Source of the DNA: CALLPQ01 sp038531745
GTDB taxonomy: Bacteria; Pseudomonadota; Alphaproteobacteria; Caulobacterales; Parvularculaceae
Direction: 5' to 3'
Assembly (NCBI GenBank): GCA_038531745.1
Contig: JBCBBJ010000010.1
Coordinates: forward strand, 62,001 to 126,000
Length of the DNA: 64,000 nt
Shown one piece after another: positions 26,300-35,532 of this stretch. Below the pieces are notes generated by a model that saw only the letters and a program-made list of their open reading frames with translations, searched no databases and was not told where the DNA came from. The translations under genes and the position numbers were made by a program. How positions within the stretch are numbered: the first letter of the stretch is position 1; every line of letters begins with the position of its first letter.

Positions 26300-28093
26300 C
26301 TAAAATGCCTCCGCAGGCAGGGCCATCATGGTCTCTGAGCCCGACTTAATTTTGGCGAGATGCGCCGCCGTGTCGGGCAACAACCGCTCAACGAAGTATT
26401 TTCCGGTGGTCAATTTGTTTGCATAGAACTCGTCACCAGCGCCGCCATTCGCGCGTTTTTCAACCGCGGCTTTTGCCATTTGCGCCCAGCTGAACGACAG
26501 GCAGGTGAGTGCGAAGAGATGTAGATAATCCGTAGACCCCGCACCGGCCTGGTCAAAGTTCTGCATGGCATTGGCGCCCATCCACTGGGTTGCCTCCATC
26601 AGACGGCCTTTCGCTTCGCTCAACCCCTCAGTGAAGGGTTTCAAATCCTCCACATCCTGATTATCAGCAATGAAATCATCGATTTCCTTGAAATAGGTTT
26701 GCCAGGCGCGGCCACCATCTTTCATCAGCTTGCGGCCCACAAGATCAAGTGCCTGGATGCCGTTGGCACCCTCATAAATCATGGCAATACGGGCATCACG
26801 GACAAATTGTTCCATGCCCCATTCTTTCACATAGCCATGCCCGCCCAAAACCTGTTGCGCGTTAGTGGCGTGGGCATACCCCTTATCCGTTAGATATGCC
26901 TTCAGGATTGGCGTCATTAGGCCAAGATAATCGTCAGCGGTTTGCCTTTCAGTGTCATCGCCGGATTTATGCAACAGGTCAGCATAAAGCGCCGACCAGT
27001 ACATCCAGTGGCGCGCGCCTTCGTTAAAGGCTTTCTGGTCCATCAGCATACGGCGTACATCGGGATGCACGATGATCGGGTCTGCAGATTTTTCCGGCGC
27101 CTTTGTGCCGGTGAGCGAGCGCCCCTGCGTCCGGTCGCGGGCATAATCGGCGGCGTTTTGATAAGCAACATCGGAGACGGCCATGCCCTGCAAGGCAACG
27201 CCGAGGCGCGCCTCATTCATCATGGTAAACATGGCTTTGAGGCCTTTATGCTCCTCACCAATCAGATAGCCCGTGGCGTCATCATAATTCATCACGCAGG
27301 TTGAGTTGGCGTGGATGCCCATTTTTTCTTCGATGGACCCACAGGAAACACCGTTGCGCTCGCCCAGGTCACCATCATCCTTGACCATGACTTTGGGCAC
27401 GATGAAGAGCGAAATGCCTTTGGTGCCCTCCGGCGCGCCTTCGATCCGCGCGAGCACCAGATGGATGATATTGTCGGTCAGATCGTGTTCGCCAGCGGAG
27501 ATAAAAATCTTCTGACCGGATATTTTGAAGCTGCCATCGTCCTGGGGTACGGCTTTTGTGCGCAGGAGGCCAAGGTCGGTGCCGCAATGGGGCTCGGTCA
27601 GGTTCATGGTCCCGCCCCACTCACCGGAAACCATCTTGGGCAAATACATCTGTTTTTGCGCATCGGTACCGTGGGCAAGGATAGTGTTGGCCGCGCCCAT
27701 GGCGAGACCCGGATACATGCCAAACGCCATATTGGCGCCGGAGACCATTTCATTGATCACAACCGACAAAAGATAGGGCAAACCCTGGCCGCCATAATCG
27801 GCGTCAAACGATAGGCCCTGCCAGCCGCCCTCGCTAAATTGGTCATAGGCTGCTTTTAAGCCTTTTGGGGTTGTGACCGTGCCGTCTTCATGGCGCGTGC
27901 ATCCTTCGCTATCGCCCGACTGGTTGATGGGGTGGAGCACATTGGTGGCGAGCTTTGAGCCCTCCTCAAGGATCGCCTCCACCAAATCGGGGGACGCCTC
28001 GGTAAAGCCGGGCAGGTTGGAATAGCGGCTAATATCAAGCACTTCGTTGAGAACGAATTGCATATCGCGAACAGGAGCATTGTAAACAGTCAT
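26300..28093 (-). CDS. acyl-CoA dehydrogenase, long form (DmdC-like)
   Basis: A 597-residue FAD enzyme, about 200 residues longer than classical acyl-CoA dehydrogenases because of an N-terminal extension and an added C-terminal helical domain. The NLTEPHCGTDLG motif (about 160) contacts flavin and the catalytic glutamate is in YEGANGIQALDL (about 440). This layout is shared by DmdC (3-methylmercaptopropionyl-CoA dehydrogenase) and related long acyl-CoA dehydrogenases; motif reading cannot separate these. It starts ATG 28093 with GGGA upstream. It converges with the aldehyde dehydrogenase gene. No other dmd genes are in the window, so DMSP use is only a possibility. Confidence 0.85.
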   Translation of the reverse strand: MTVYNAPVRDMQFVLNEVLDISRYSNLPGFTEASPDLVEAILEEGSKLATNVLHPINQSGDSEGCTRHEDGTVTTPKGLKAAYDQFSEGGWQGLSFDADYGGQGLPYLLSVVINEMVSGANMAFGMYPGLAMGAANTILAHGTDAQKQMYLPKMVSGEWGGTMNLTEPHCGTDLGLLRTKAVPQDDGSFKISGQKIFISAGEHDLTDNIIHLVLARIEGAPEGTKGISLFIVPKVMVKDDGDLGERNGVSCGSIEEKMGIHANSTCVMNYDDATGYLIGEEHKGLKAMFTMMNEARLGVALQGMAVSDVAYQNAADYARDRTQGRSLTGTKAPEKSADPIIVHPDVRRMLMDQKAFNEGARHWMYWSALYADLLHKSGDDTERQTADDYLGLMTPILKAYLTDKGYAHATNAQQVLGGHGYVKEWGMEQFVRDARIAMIYEGANGIQALDLVGRKLMKDGGRAWQTYFKEIDDFIADNQDVEDLKPFTEGLSEAKGRLMEATQWMGANAMQNFDQAGAGSTDYLHLFALTCLSFSWAQMAKAAVEKRANGGAGDEFYANKLTTGKYFVERLLPDTAAHLAKIKSGSETMMALPAEAF

Positions 28094-28428
28094 AGGAAAA
28101 TCCCGGCGGTTTCTCTTGGATCAAACGAATTTTTGGGCAGCTAATCGCCACTGCCATCAAGACGGTATAATAACCACGTCAATACGATGATAAAATGGCA
28201 CTGTGCAGTTGCGAAAGCGTTGCAACCAATTTGTCGCAAGCCGCGTTGCGTCCGCGTCCCGAAACGGATCATCCTTGGCACAGAAGCGCTTGATTTGCTC
28301 GGAGAAAAGCTTTGCCAACCCCGCGAAGCACCTTAACGGTTTTAAGCTAAACACACACTCTAAAGGTGTAATGCCCAGGGCGAGACCGCCGTGCCGGGTG
28401 TCGCCGTCTTAATTTCTTGGTGTTCGTT
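28094..28428. other. divergent promoter region
   Basis: About 335 nt between the acyl-CoA dehydrogenase and the PodJ-like gene. A TATAAT hexamer is at 28166-28171 without a good partner. TTAACGGTTTTAA near 28331 recalls half-sites of CtrA but with the wrong spacing. No gene-like frame was found. Confidence 0.4.
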
Positions 28429-31260
28429 ATGAAATCAACAGCCCCCTGGAGTGTCAAAGGGATTGCCCGTGACACGCGCGAAACGGCCAAAGAAGCCGCA
28501 AGGAAAGAGGGTCTGACCGTCGGCGAATGGCTTAACCAGATTATCCATAAAGCGGGGAGCGACGACATGGGGTCGGTGGAAGGGCTCGATGGCGTGAAGG
28601 CAGCCGATCTCGTCTCCGCCATAGACAGGTTAAACCGTCGCTTTGCCCGGGGTGAAGAAAGCACAGACGAGGCTCTTACCCAGATCACATCCGTGCTGGA
28701 GCGGCTGGAATCCCGGCTGACGACGGTTGAACACCAGGATGACGGCGCGGCCACCGGGCGCGATAGCGCCCTAGCGTTAGACCGCATTGATGCGTTGCGA
28801 TCGCTTGAAAAAGCGCTAGGGCAGATCGCGGTGCAGTTTGATAAATCGCAGAAAGCCGCGCAGGACCGCCTTGCCGAGACCGAAGGCCAGATCAGCGCTC
28901 TGAGCGAAGGGTTATCCGCGCGTCTTGCCGCCCTTGAAGCCAAAACCGAGAGCTTTGCGAGCGCTGGTGCGCCCACCCCCACAGACCCGGACTTTGCCGA
29001 GCGCACGGGCAAACGCCTGCGCGTTCTTGGCGATGAAATCAAACGGGGCGGCGACCAGGTTCGCTCCCTCGAAACGCTGATCAGCCGTCTTGCCGATCAG
29101 ATCGACGCCTCCGAACAACGCAGCGCCGAAGGCGTGCAACGCATCGCCGACAGCATGACGGCCCTGCGTGGTCAGGTGCAGGCGTTGCAGCAAACGCCCG
29201 TGAAAAGCGGGCCCACCCGCGCCGATATTGTGGAGATGGTTGAACAAGCCGCCGATGCGCGCTTTGCGGCCCTGCGCGATGATTTTCCCGCCGGTGATGG
29301 TGGTCTTGTCGATGCTGAAGATGCCCTTGAACCGGCCCGTGCGTTTGGCACGCGCACGTCGACCCAGCCTACCGGTCTGTTTGATGCGGCGAGCGCCTTT
29401 GACGCTGGCGTGCCCGATGAGCAGCACCCGGATGATCGCGAACCAACCGCTGATCCGGCGGCAGACCTGAAAACGAGCGCCAGCACCGTGGCGCCAACCG
29501 GCTCGCTCTATGATGATCCGGACGACGAGGAAATCTCCGTCGATACGGAGTTTGCCAGCGCGTTTGACGATCTTGACCTTGATGATGATCGCCCGCCGAC
29601 GCCGCTTGCCGGTGAGCCAAAGCCCACAGTAAGCCCAGTGGTTGAGGATGAACTGGCCGTTGATCTCGACAGTGAGGCCGACGAGGCCCGCCGGATTGCC
29701 GCTGAAATCAACCAGGCCCTGAATGGCGGACCTGTGCCTGCTGAACCCCAGGATGCGTTTGCGGCACCGAGCGAAACCGTTGCCCCGCCGCGCCCACGCC
29801 CTGATCAGGTTTCACAGACACCCGCGGCGCCAACCGCAGCAGCAGCGGCGGCGCAAAGCAGTGACCACGATCCGCAGACCGATCAAATTGGGTTTGCCCG
29901 CGATGAGCAGCCCCAAACAGAGGCGACACCCCCGGCGACACGGCGCCCGGTTGATCCGGCCCGGATCAATCCCGGCAAATTGCCCCGCACCCCCGAGGGC
30001 AAAATCGATATCGCTCGCCTGACGCCAAAACAAAAAGCAATCCTTGCCGCGCGGGCCCGCAAAAAACGCGAAGAAGCCCTCGCCGCCGCGCAAGCCACCG
30101 ATACCCAAGCAACGCCATCTGAAGCGGCGGGCACCCCCCGGCGCACGCGCCCGGTGCCCATCGATACGCCCGACCTGATCAATGACGAGCAGAAATCGAT
30201 CCTGGAAAATGTGCGCGGCTTTTTTAGCCGCCGCAAAAGCGAAGATGAAAATGCCCCAGGCGCGCCCAGCGGCGAACCGATCGCGCCCGCAGCCGCACCA
30301 GACACCGAAAAAAAAAAGTCTGAACTAACCGGGCCTGACGCTGTTGCGCCAGTGACGCAAACTGCTGAACCGCCTGGCGAACCAGCAGCGCGCACGGGCC
30401 CCGCCTTTTTGGAAAATGCCCACCGCATCGACACAAGCACACCCGGCGGTCTTTTGGTACGCGATGGCAAGCCAACGCTGTTTGGTTTTCTTGCCCTGGC
30501 GGCGCTGGCCTTGATGGTTTTTGCTTTTATCGGTCTGCGAATATTCTTCCCGTCGGCGCCGGATCGAAGGACGGAAACGGAAACATCGGTACCCACCCTT
30601 TCCATTCCCGCAGGGGCCAGTCTTGATGATGCCAGCATTATCGAGACACCGCCGCCGATCACCCTGAACAGCAACCAGCAACGCCTTAATTTCATGGAGG
30701 CGATGACCGTGTTGTCCGGCAATCCCAATGCGCAGGATATTGAGGGCGCTGTCGATTTACTGGAAACCACATCGGCGGGCGGTTATGCCCCGGCGCAATT
30801 TCAACTGGGCGAGTTTTACAAAAACGGCACCTATGTGGACCAGAACCCGGGCCGGGCCCGCAGCTGGTTTCAGCGCGCGGCAAGCGGCGGCAATATCTTT
30901 GCCATGCATCGCCTTGGCTATTTGTATGCGGAAGGCCAGGGCGGCAGCACCGATATCAACACCGCCATCCAATGGTTTGAAGATGCGGCCAATTACGGGT
31001 TTGTGGATTCCATGTTTAATCTTGGTACCATCTATGACCCCATTACCGGGAATAGCCCCGTCGATATTCAGGATGCGGAGAAAGCCTATTACTGGTATGC
31101 GCTCGCCGCCCTGCAGGGCGATAATGATGCCGCCAACAAGGCGGGCGATCTGGCCGCGCGGCTCGATGCCAGTCAGAAAACCCGTCTTGATGGGGAGATT
31201 GCGGATTGGCGTGCGCGCCCCACAAACCGCACCGCCAACGAAAATTTTATCGGCGAGTAA
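28429..31260 (+). CDS. PodJ-like polar localisation protein with Sel1 repeats
   Basis: A 943-residue protein built like alphaproteobacterial PodJ/localisation factors. The N-terminus APWSVKGIARDTRETAKEAARKEGLTVGEWL is the conserved opening of this group. It is followed by heptad-rich coiled coil (about 60-260), a long acidic, proline- and alanine-rich disordered region to about 680, one transmembrane helix (GFLALAALALMVFAFIGL, about 683-703), and a periplasmic part with three or four Sel1-type TPR repeats (about 780-915). In Caulobacter, PodJ recruits pole-specific factors and its periplasmic Sel1/peptidoglycan-binding part is processed. No peptidoglycan-binding domain follows the Sel1 repeats here. 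ATG 28429 starts exactly at the conserved block; upstream TTG extension rejected. Confidence 0.8.
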   Translation: MKSTAPWSVKGIARDTRETAKEAARKEGLTVGEWLNQIIHKAGSDDMGSVEGLDGVKAADLVSAIDRLNRRFARGEESTDEALTQITSVLERLESRLTTVEHQDDGAATGRDSALALDRIDALRSLEKALGQIAVQFDKSQKAAQDRLAETEGQISALSEGLSARLAALEAKTESFASAGAPTPTDPDFAERTGKRLRVLGDEIKRGGDQVRSLETLISRLADQIDASEQRSAEGVQRIADSMTALRGQVQALQQTPVKSGPTRADIVEMVEQAADARFAALRDDFPAGDGGLVDAEDALEPARAFGTRTSTQPTGLFDAASAFDAGVPDEQHPDDREPTADPAADLKTSASTVAPTGSLYDDPDDEEISVDTEFASAFDDLDLDDDRPPTPLAGEPKPTVSPVVEDELAVDLDSEADEARRIAAEINQALNGGPVPAEPQDAFAAPSETVAPPRPRPDQVSQTPAAPTAAAAAAQSSDHDPQTDQIGFARDEQPQTEATPPATRRPVDPARINPGKLPRTPEGKIDIARLTPKQKAILAARARKKREEALAAAQATDTQATPSEAAGTPRRTRPVPIDTPDLINDEQKSILENVRGFFSRRKSEDENAPGAPSGEPIAPAAAPDTEKKKSELTGPDAVAPVTQTAEPPGEPAARTGPAFLENAHRIDTSTPGGLLVRDGKPTLFGFLALAALALMVFAFIGLRIFFPSAPDRRTETETSVPTLSIPAGASLDDASIIETPPPITLNSNQQRLNFMEAMTVLSGNPNAQDIEGAVDLLETTSAGGYAPAQFQLGEFYKNGTYVDQNPGRARSWFQRAASGGNIFAMHRLGYLYAEGQGGSTDINTAIQWFEDAANYGFVDSMFNLGTIYDPITGNSPVDIQDAEKAYYWYALAALQGDNDAANKAGDLAARLDASQKTRLDGEIADWRARPTNRTANENFIGE

Positions 31261-31352
31261 GCACGCCACCCGCCTGCGCACACCGATTTGCTTTGTTTGA
31301 GTAACCCAAATGCCCTTGGATATGCGGGCCAGTCGGTTTATCCCTTCGCGCT

Positions 31353-32261
31353 ATGCAGATTTATCTCCCCATTGCGGAGATGCCGGTTGACCCGCTTGTG
31401 GTGATGATCATGGGGGGCGGGGTTGGCTTTTTGTCAGGCATGTTTGGCGTTGGCGGCGGATTTTTAATGACACCGCTGCTGATTTTTTACGGTATCCCCG
31501 CGCCGGTTGCCGTGGGTACTGAGGCCAGCCAGATCGTCGCATCGTCCGTATCGGGTGTAACGGCCCATTTGAAACGCAAAACCGTTGACTTTCAGATGGG
31601 CGGATTTTTGGTCCTGGGCGGCGGTCTTGGCGCGCTGTTGGGGATTTTGCTTTTTCGGTATCTCAGCGCCCTCGGCCAGATCGATCTGATCATTAGCCTT
31701 AGCTATGTGTCCTTTCTCGGGGTGATCGGCGGGTTAATGCTGGTGGAGAGCATTAACACCTTGCGCAAGACACCCGATATGCGCCCAAGGCGGAAAAAAC
31801 GGTCGGCCCCGTGGATGGCGGCCCTCCCCTTTGCCATGCGGTTTCGCCGTTCCGGGCTTTATATCAGCCCCATACCGCCGATCATTCTGGGCATGGTTGT
31901 GGGTATCCTGTCCGCAATCATGGGAGTTGGCGGCGGTTTTATCATGGTACCGGCCATGATCTATCTGTTGAATATGCCCACCAATGTTGTGGTGGGCACC
32001 TCGCTTTTTCAGATCATCTTTGTCACGGCAATCACCACGGTCCTGCATGCCACGGCGAACTTTACCGTTGATATCTTTCTTGCCTTGCTTTTGTTGATAG
32101 GCGGCGTTCTGGGCGCGCAATTGGGCGCGCGGACCGGTGTTCATCTGAAGGCGGAGCAATTGCGCGCACTCCTCGCGCTGATCGTGCTTGGGGTTAGTTT
32201 GCGTCTTGCCTATGATTTGATGGCCGCCCCGGCATCGCCTTTCGTGTTTGAGGTTTTGTAG
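31353..32261 (+). CDS. TauE/SafE-family anion exporter
   Basis: A 302-residue integral membrane protein with about eight helices in two homologous halves. Each half carries the glycine-rich family motif: GVGFLSGMFGVGGGFLMTPLL near residue 28 and GILSAIMGVGGGFIMVPAM near residue 185. TauE/SafE proteins move sulfite, sulfoacetate or related small organosulfur anions. The next gene starts directly after the stop and belongs to TIGR02186, a family regularly found beside this exporter, so the pair likely works together. The start is weak: ATG 31353 has no clear ribosome-binding site, while ATG 31380 follows GCGGAG; the longer version is kept. Confidence 0.88.
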   Translation: MQIYLPIAEMPVDPLVVMIMGGGVGFLSGMFGVGGGFLMTPLLIFYGIPAPVAVGTEASQIVASSVSGVTAHLKRKTVDFQMGGFLVLGGGLGALLGILLFRYLSALGQIDLIISLSYVSFLGVIGGLMLVESINTLRKTPDMRPRRKKRSAPWMAALPFAMRFRRSGLYISPIPPIILGMVVGILSAIMGVGGGFIMVPAMIYLLNMPTNVVVGTSLFQIIFVTAITTVLHATANFTVDIFLALLLLIGGVLGAQLGARTGVHLKAEQLRALLALIVLGVSLRLAYDLMAAPASPFVFEVL

Positions 32262-33089
32262 ATGGCCCCGGCGCAAAGTCTGCAGGTTCTGGCAAGTGCA
32301 TTGATGCTCCTCACGGTCGGCACCGGGAACGCCGCAGCGGCCATGTCTTTTTTGCAGGAGGATGAACGCCTCACCATTGCGCTTACCACGGACCAGGTTG
32401 ATGTTGATGCAGGCTTTTCGGGCGCGCGCCTTACCCTGTTTGGGGTGATCAATGGGGGCGATGACCCCGCCCAGGAAACGGCGGATACACAGATCGTTGC
32501 CATTCTCACCGGCCCCCCAGCGGACGTACGCGGGCGCCCGATGATCCGTATGGGACCCATATGGACAGCCGCCAACCCCACCCGCATTATGGATGTGCCG
32601 GGGCTTTATTATGTCTTGAGCTCCGCGCCCATGGGCATCATCGCCGATGACGAGACGCAATATCAACATGGGCTTGAGCCGGCGGCACTGACCTTTGATG
32701 TGGCGGACGAGGGAGCGGCAGACAGCGACAGTACCACCGCCGACCGGCTGACCCGGGAGATGATCCAAACGCTGGTGGGCACCCGCCAGGATCAAAACCT
32801 TTTTCGCCGCCAGGAAGGGGCAATCCGCCGGATGCAAAACGGGCTTTTTGCCGTGGAGATCGACTTGCCGGCGCAAACCCCCGTGGGCGCCTACGCAGTG
32901 CAGGTCTCCGCTTGGCGGAATGGCACAATGATTGCCAGTGACCGGGCCAGCCTGACCGTTCGCAAGGCCGGTGTCGAACGGGTTATTTACGATTTTGCCC
33001 GCAATCATGCGTTTTATTACGGGATCACCTGCGTTCTCATCTCCCTGATTGCCGGTTGGGCTGTGTCGCTTGTCTTCCGTCGCCGCTGA
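32262..33089 (+). CDS. TIGR02186-family exported, membrane-anchored protein
   Basis: A 275-residue protein with an N-terminal signal peptide ending near GNAAAA, a beta-rich periplasmic domain (from DERLTIALTTDQVDVDAGFSG, through LTGPPADVRGR, to VSAWRNG), and a C-terminal transmembrane anchor (YGITCVLISLIAGWAVSLVF) ending in RRR. This is the architecture of TIGR02186 proteins, conserved neighbours of TauE/SafE exporters in alphaproteobacteria; the function is not established. The ATG follows the exporter stop with no gap, giving translational coupling. It is probably a periplasmic partner of the exporter. Confidence 0.82.
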   Translation: MAPAQSLQVLASALMLLTVGTGNAAAAMSFLQEDERLTIALTTDQVDVDAGFSGARLTLFGVINGGDDPAQETADTQIVAILTGPPADVRGRPMIRMGPIWTAANPTRIMDVPGLYYVLSSAPMGIIADDETQYQHGLEPAALTFDVADEGAADSDSTTADRLTREMIQTLVGTRQDQNLFRRQEGAIRRMQNGLFAVEIDLPAQTPVGAYAVQVSAWRNGTMIASDRASLTVRKAGVERVIYDFARNHAFYYGITCVLISLIAGWAVSLVFRRR

Positions 33090-33132
33090 TCCTTCCCTAT
33101 GGTCCAGTGGCTTGGCATAGGAGAGCGCTGTT

Positions 33133-33795
33133 ATGAGTACCACCCGTTTTAGCCATGATGTGCACGACCCCGTGGGCAAGGGCGATTTGCGCCCGGCACC
33201 AGACGACGCGCCTGAAACTACCGCGAAGCGTTTCGGCGGGCCCTATGCCAATGATCGCTATGACCAGCCAGGCGCTGGCGACGAGACCCAAACCTCCGCC
33301 AGCCGTTTGGACCGCAGTGGCGCAGAATATCCGCTCACCCGGCTCGGCTATCTTGGCCTTATCCCCTTCGGCTTTGGCGCTGGCATCGCGTGGCTAAGCC
33401 CCTGGCTGGTGGCACCCGGCCTTGCGCTGACCATTGCCACGGGCACGCTCGCCTATGGCGGGATCATTGCGGCCTATATGGCGGGTATAGGCGCTGGCGG
33501 GCTCCTCGGCCAGAACCGGCCCGGTGTGATGACCTATCTTTCGGGGATGATCGCCACACTTGTGGCGTGGCTGATGATTATTCCCGACGGCTATTTTTTC
33601 CTCTCGATTGCGCCGGTATGGCGTGTGGTCGGCCTTTTTGCGGTGTTTGTTTATTTATATGCCCGTGACCTGCAATTGGCCGTGGCGGGCACGTGGCCAG
33701 ATTGGTATGCCCGGTTGCGCTTTCGCCTGACGGCCTGGGTCGTCATTGCGCTTGTGGCGCTCGGCGCGCGGCTCCTGCTCTGGGGGCTAATTTAA
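33133..33795 (+). CDS. DUF3429-like integral membrane protein
   Basis: A 220-residue protein with about 60 polar N-terminal residues and five hydrophobic segments (from LTRLGYLGLIPFGFGAG to VVIALVALGARLLLWGL). The helix containing YGGIIAAYMAGIG resembles the DUF3429 family of uncharacterised inner-membrane proteins, but the N-terminal extension is unusual. GGAGAG precedes ATG 33133. It lies between the TauE pair and the leucine-degradation genes without clear link to either. No catalytic motif is seen. Confidence 0.7.
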   Translation: MSTTRFSHDVHDPVGKGDLRPAPDDAPETTAKRFGGPYANDRYDQPGAGDETQTSASRLDRSGAEYPLTRLGYLGLIPFGFGAGIAWLSPWLVAPGLALTIATGTLAYGGIIAAYMAGIGAGGLLGQNRPGVMTYLSGMIATLVAWLMIIPDGYFFLSIAPVWRVVGLFAVFVYLYARDLQLAVAGTWPDWYARLRFRLTAWVVIALVALGARLLLWGLI

Positions 33796-33819
33796 TCTGA
33801 TCACACCGGGAATAGTCTT

Positions 33820-34611
33820 ATGAGCAATCTGATCCTGACAACCATTGATGCACGCGGTATCGCCCGGGTGACACTGAACCGCCCGGACCTGCGCAATGCG
33901 TTTAACGAGGAAATGATTTGCCAGATCTGCGATAGCATCGGACAATTGGCGAGTAATGAGAATGTTCGTGTGGTGATTATCACCGGTGCCGGCAAAGCGT
34001 TCTCCGCCGGGGGTGACCTCAATATGATGAAGCGGGTCGCTAATTACTCGTCAGCGGAGAACAAAGATGATGCCCGGCGTCTCGCCCATATGCTGGAGGG
34101 GATTTATAATTGCCCCAAGCCCACCATTGCGCTCGTGAACGGCCCGGCTCTGGGCGGCGGGCTGGGCTTGATCTCGGCATGTGATATTGCGATTGCCCGC
34201 GACGACGCCTTTTTTGCCCTGTCGGAGGTGAAGGTGGGTCTGATCCCGGCGGTGATCTCTCCCTTTGTGGTTGAGGCCATCGGTATCCGCCAGGCACGGC
34301 GCTATTTCCTGACCGCCGAGCGGTTTTCCGCAGAGACGGCCCGCGAGATTGGCCTTGTGCACAAAATCTGTGTTGCAGAAAACCTCAATGCGACGCTGGA
34401 AGAAACCCTGGACGAATTGCTCCAGGGTGCACCGCGCGCGCAAGCCAAAGCCAAGGCTCTCATCCGCCTGGTTGCCTATAAATCCGTGGGCAAACAAACC
34501 CGCGAGGAGACAGCGACGCTGATTGCCGAAATGCGCGCCGCCGATGAGGGGCGCGAGGGCGTGAGCGCGTTCCTGGAAAAACGCAAACCGAATTGGGCAA
34601 CAGACGCATAA
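33820..34611 (+). CDS. liuC: methylglutaconyl-CoA hydratase (leucine catabolism)
   Basis: A 263-residue crotonase-fold enzyme. Oxyanion-hole motifs FSAGGDLNMM (residue 65) and NGPALGGGLGLISACD (107) are present, and the segment FALSEVKVGLIPAVISPFVVEAIG (about 131-155) is the pattern seen in LiuC/AtuE-type hydratases. The reaction hydrates 3-methylglutaconyl-CoA to HMG-CoA, the penultimate step of leucine degradation. This assignment is supported by the following gene, HMG-CoA lyase, whose ATG overlaps this stop (TAATG). The preceding liuA, liuB and liuD genes are not nearby. Confidence 0.85.
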   Translation: MSNLILTTIDARGIARVTLNRPDLRNAFNEEMICQICDSIGQLASNENVRVVIITGAGKAFSAGGDLNMMKRVANYSSAENKDDARRLAHMLEGIYNCPKPTIALVNGPALGGGLGLISACDIAIARDDAFFALSEVKVGLIPAVISPFVVEAIGIRQARRYFLTAERFSAETAREIGLVHKICVAENLNATLEETLDELLQGAPRAQAKAKALIRLVAYKSVGKQTREETATLIAEMRAADEGREGVSAFLEKRKPNWATDA

Positions 34612-35513
34612 TGGCTGATACGGTCAGACTGGTTGAGGTGGGCCCGCGCGATGGTCTGCAGAACGAAAAACAAACCATTGAACCGGCAACCAAGATTGAG
34701 CTGATCGATAGATTATCCCTATGCGGCCTATCGGTGATAGAGGCTGGCGCATTTGTCTCACCCAAATGGGTGCCACAAATGGCAGCCTCCGACACTGTCT
34801 TTCGCGGCATCACAAAGCGCCGCGGCGTCACCTATCCGGTTCTGGTGCCAAATATGAGGGGGTTTGAAACAGCGCTTGGCGTCGGGGTCCGGGAAATTGC
34901 CATCTTTACCGCCGCGTCGGAAACCTTCAGCCGAAAAAACACCAACGCCACCATTGACGAAACCTTTGCCCGCTTTGCCCCGCTAATTCGTGCGGCTACG
35001 GACAATCACATAAAAGTGCGCGGTTATGTTTCGTGCGTCCTTGGCTGCCCATTTGAGGGGGAGATTGACGCGGAACCCGTGGCGCAGGTGGCGGGGCGTT
35101 TATTTGACCTTGGTTGCTACGAAATCTCACTTGGGGACACCATTGGTGTGGGGACCTTTGGCGGTGTCCGGCGATTATTGTCGCGGGTGACGCAAGCTGT
35201 ACCGGCCACGCACCTCGCCGGACATTTTCACGATACTTATGGCCAGGCGTTGGCCAATATTCATGCGGCCCTTGATGCGGGGCTTCGGGTTTTTGATAGC
35301 TCAGTTGCCGGGCTTGGCGGGTGTCCCCATGCGCCCGGTGCCACGGGCAATGTGGCCACCGAAGACTGCGTTTACATGCTGGAAAAATCCGGGCTCACAA
35401 CGGGGGTCGACCTCGATGCCCTTATGCAGGTGAGCCGCTGGATTTCACAAACGCTACACCGCACACCGCAATCACGCGTGACCCGGGCCCATGCGGCGCG
35501 GAACGCCTCTTAA
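34611..35513 (+). CDS. liuE: hydroxymethylglutaryl-CoA lyase
   Basis: A 300-residue TIM-barrel lyase that splits HMG-CoA into acetyl-CoA and acetoacetate, closing leucine catabolism. The N-terminal VEVGPRDGLQNE motif carries the arginine and aspartate of the active site. The middle YVSCVLGCPFEG region and the HFHDTYGQALAN metal-binding histidines are conserved, and the C-terminal GLGGCPHAPGATGNVATED loop holds the catalytic cysteine. ATG 34611 overlaps the stop of liuC and starts at the conserved beta-strand; an 18-nt longer start is unlikely. Length is normal for bacterial forms. Confidence 0.95.
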   Translation: MADTVRLVEVGPRDGLQNEKQTIEPATKIELIDRLSLCGLSVIEAGAFVSPKWVPQMAASDTVFRGITKRRGVTYPVLVPNMRGFETALGVGVREIAIFTAASETFSRKNTNATIDETFARFAPLIRAATDNHIKVRGYVSCVLGCPFEGEIDAEPVAQVAGRLFDLGCYEISLGDTIGVGTFGGVRRLLSRVTQAVPATHLAGHFHDTYGQALANIHAALDAGLRVFDSSVAGLGGCPHAPGATGNVATEDCVYMLEKSGLTTGVDLDALMQVSRWISQTLHRTPQSRVTRAHAARNAS

Positions 35514-35532
35514 AACAAGTGGGAGATACCTG

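Noticed and set aside
28325..28350. CtrA site upstream of the PodJ-like gene
   Set aside because: TTAACGGTTTTAA has two TTAA half-sites separated by 5 nt, not the 7 nt of the CtrA consensus.
31734..33179. 481-codon minus-strand open frame opposite the TauE and TIGR02186 genes
   Set aside because: Two well recognised plus-strand genes with signal peptide, membrane helices and coupling occupy the same bases; the antisense product is a His/Gly/Arg-rich shadow.
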